From Actinomycetota bacterium (GTDB lineage: Bacteria > Actinomycetota > Thermoleophilia > Miltoncostaeales > Miltoncostaeaceae), in NCBI GenBank assembly GCA_016870155.1, contig VGCE01000007.1, forward strand, positions 1 through 64,000: a DNA stretch of 64,000 bases, written 5' to 3'. Positions within the stretch are counted from its first letter, which is position 1. Each line of letters starts with the position of its first letter. Both the position numbers and the translations under genes were made by a program. The notes under the pieces were generated by a model. The model did not search any database and was not told where the DNA came from. It saw only the letters and a program-made list of their open reading frames with translations. Positions 63,230 to 64,000 of the stretch are shown here, piece by piece.

Positions 63230-64000
63230 CTACCGGTCGTCGAACACCAGGATGGCCCCGCCGTAGCAGGCCACCCATACGCGGCGCGTGACCGGCTCGT
63301 AGGTGATGCCGATGGGATGCTCGCAGGCCTTCACCGTCTGCAGCACGCGCATGTCGCGGGTGCGCAGCTTCGACACCGAGCCGCTCTCGTAGTTGACCAC
63401 GTACAGCGCGGTGCCGTCGGCCGAGCGCGCGAGGCTACGCGGCGCGCTGCCCGTGGCCACGCGGCTCACGCGGCCCGTGCGCAGGTTCACCTTCGCCACG
63501 CGTCCCTCGGCGTTGAGGGTCACGTACGCGGTGCGCGCATCATCGGAGAGCACCACGGCCCTCGGGCCCGATCCCACCTGCACCTGCCGCGTGCGGTAGG
63601 TGCGCAGGTCGACGCGCAGCAGGTGGCTGCTGCCCATGATCGCCACCAGGGCAAACCGTCCATCGCCCGATACCGCGATGCCGCGCGGGTAGGCCCCGAG
63701 GGGCAGCGTGCGCACCACCTTTCCCGTGGCCGCATCGATCACGGTGAGGTCCCACGAGCACCAGTTGCTCACCAGCACACGGCCCCCGTCGGGCGTGACC
63801 GCCACCACCTTGGGGACAAATCCCACCGGGTACACCCGGTCGATGCGCATGGACTCCATGTCGATGCGGTAGGCGTACGAGCGGTCCACGCCGGATGCCG
63901 GCGTGCAGGTGTCCGTGCCCTCGGGGCCGAAGCCGCGCCCGTACATGGCGTAGTTGGTCACGTACGCGTAGAGGCCGCCGGGCGAGAACGCGGCCTCGAC
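63230..64000 (-). CDS. YVTN-type beta-propeller protein, C-terminal part
   Basis: This partial gene runs off the right edge (about 256 aa visible). It consists of repeated blades of about 42 residues with the YVTN pattern: YAYVTNYAMYG, VLVSNWCSWDLTVIDAATGKV, FALVAIMGSSHLLRVDL, TAYVTLNAEGRVAKVNLRTG, ALYVVNYESGSVSKLRT and VWVACYGGAILVF. Such propellers are usually exported and bind proteins or surfaces. The N-terminus and any signal are outside the window. Confidence 0.85.
   Translation of the reverse strand, partial: VEAAFSPGGLYAYVTNYAMYGRGFGPEGTDTCTPASGVDRSYAYRIDMESMRIDRVYPVGFVPKVVAVTPDGGRVLVSNWCSWDLTVIDAATGKVVRTLPLGAYPRGIAVSGDGRFALVAIMGSSHLLRVDLRTYRTRQVQVGSGPRAVVLSDDARTAYVTLNAEGRVAKVNLRTGRVSRVATGSAPRSLARSADGTALYVVNYESGSVSKLRTRDMRVLQTVKACEHPIGITYEPVTRRVWVACYGGAILVFDDR

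Overview
The window is 64 kb of very GC-rich, densely packed chromosomal DNA from a high-GC Gram-positive bacterium. The most likely group is Actinobacteria, class Thermoleophilia or a near relative; this is an inference. It rests on codon bias, a clpP locus overlapping a ClgR-type regulator, a CysO/CysM/Mec cysteine pathway, secreted proteins with an [11 protein letters not shown] calcium-binding motif, and TAnnnT -10 boxes. I see no rRNA, tRNA, transposase, phage gene or CRISPR array. About 65 genes are supported, plus three decayed ones.

Layout. 1-9 kb: ispH (cut by the window edge), an inositol-phosphatase-like gene, aconitase, two exported proteins, the ABC-F factor EttA, a thioredoxin-TPR protein and a cupin. 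9-13 kb: a three-gene ferric-iron-type ABC importer. 13-21 kb: a MacB/FtsX-type exporter pair, a DUF4430 lipoprotein, tadA, a secreted glycosidase-like protein and an ABC-2 exporter. 21-25 kb: clgR-clpP, small membrane proteins, a second phosphatase, DUF1015 and a lipoprotein gene broken by an in-frame stop. 25-30.6 kb: a UvrD-like helicase with an Fe-S nuclease domain, an OB-HD protein, a pstS remnant and ychF. 30.5-38.4 kb: a long minus-strand array of zinc ribbon, rarA, an unknown gene, a double ThyX-like protein, DUF1385, YcnI, methylmalonyl-CoA epimerase, a B12-radical SAM protein and a 72-aa protein. 38.5-41.4 kb: a complete moeZ-cysO-cysM-mec operon for sulfur-carrier-dependent cysteine synthesis. 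41.4-46.1 kb: beta-carbonic anhydrase beside a decayed sbtA bicarbonate transporter, a NYN-LOTUS RNase-like protein and citrate synthase. 46-52.9 kb: SixA, CopC-CopD, FabI, a phosphoesterase, a universal stress protein, DUF1295 and a cyclopropane-synthase-like methyltransferase. 53-64 kb: mostly exported, lipid-anchored or membrane proteins (NlpC/P60, a Vps62-like protein, pentapeptide repeats, a secreted HAD phosphatase, a beta-propeller) with a few small cytosolic enzymes.

Gene expression. At least 22 transcription-unit starts carry a TAnnnT hexamer (most often TAGCCT or TAGGCT) 6-9 nt before an ATG or GTG and have no ribosome-binding site. This is the signature of leaderless mRNAs. Genes inside operons instead overlap by ATGA, GTGA or TGATG. 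Two junctions appear to use CTGA, which implies CTG starts. Five convergent pairs end on one shared CTAG. The intergenic region between ettA and the thioredoxin gene is an inverted duplication of one promoter, and the genes starting at 59481 and 59500 share an 18-bp gap with superimposed -10 boxes.

The most notable systems and signals are the self-contained CysO cysteine operon, with an N-terminal rhodanese E1 and a CysO that carries two residues beyond its Gly-Gly; the leaderless promoter grammar; two families of palindromic repeats; and the decay of three genes (sbtA, pstS, a lipoprotein).
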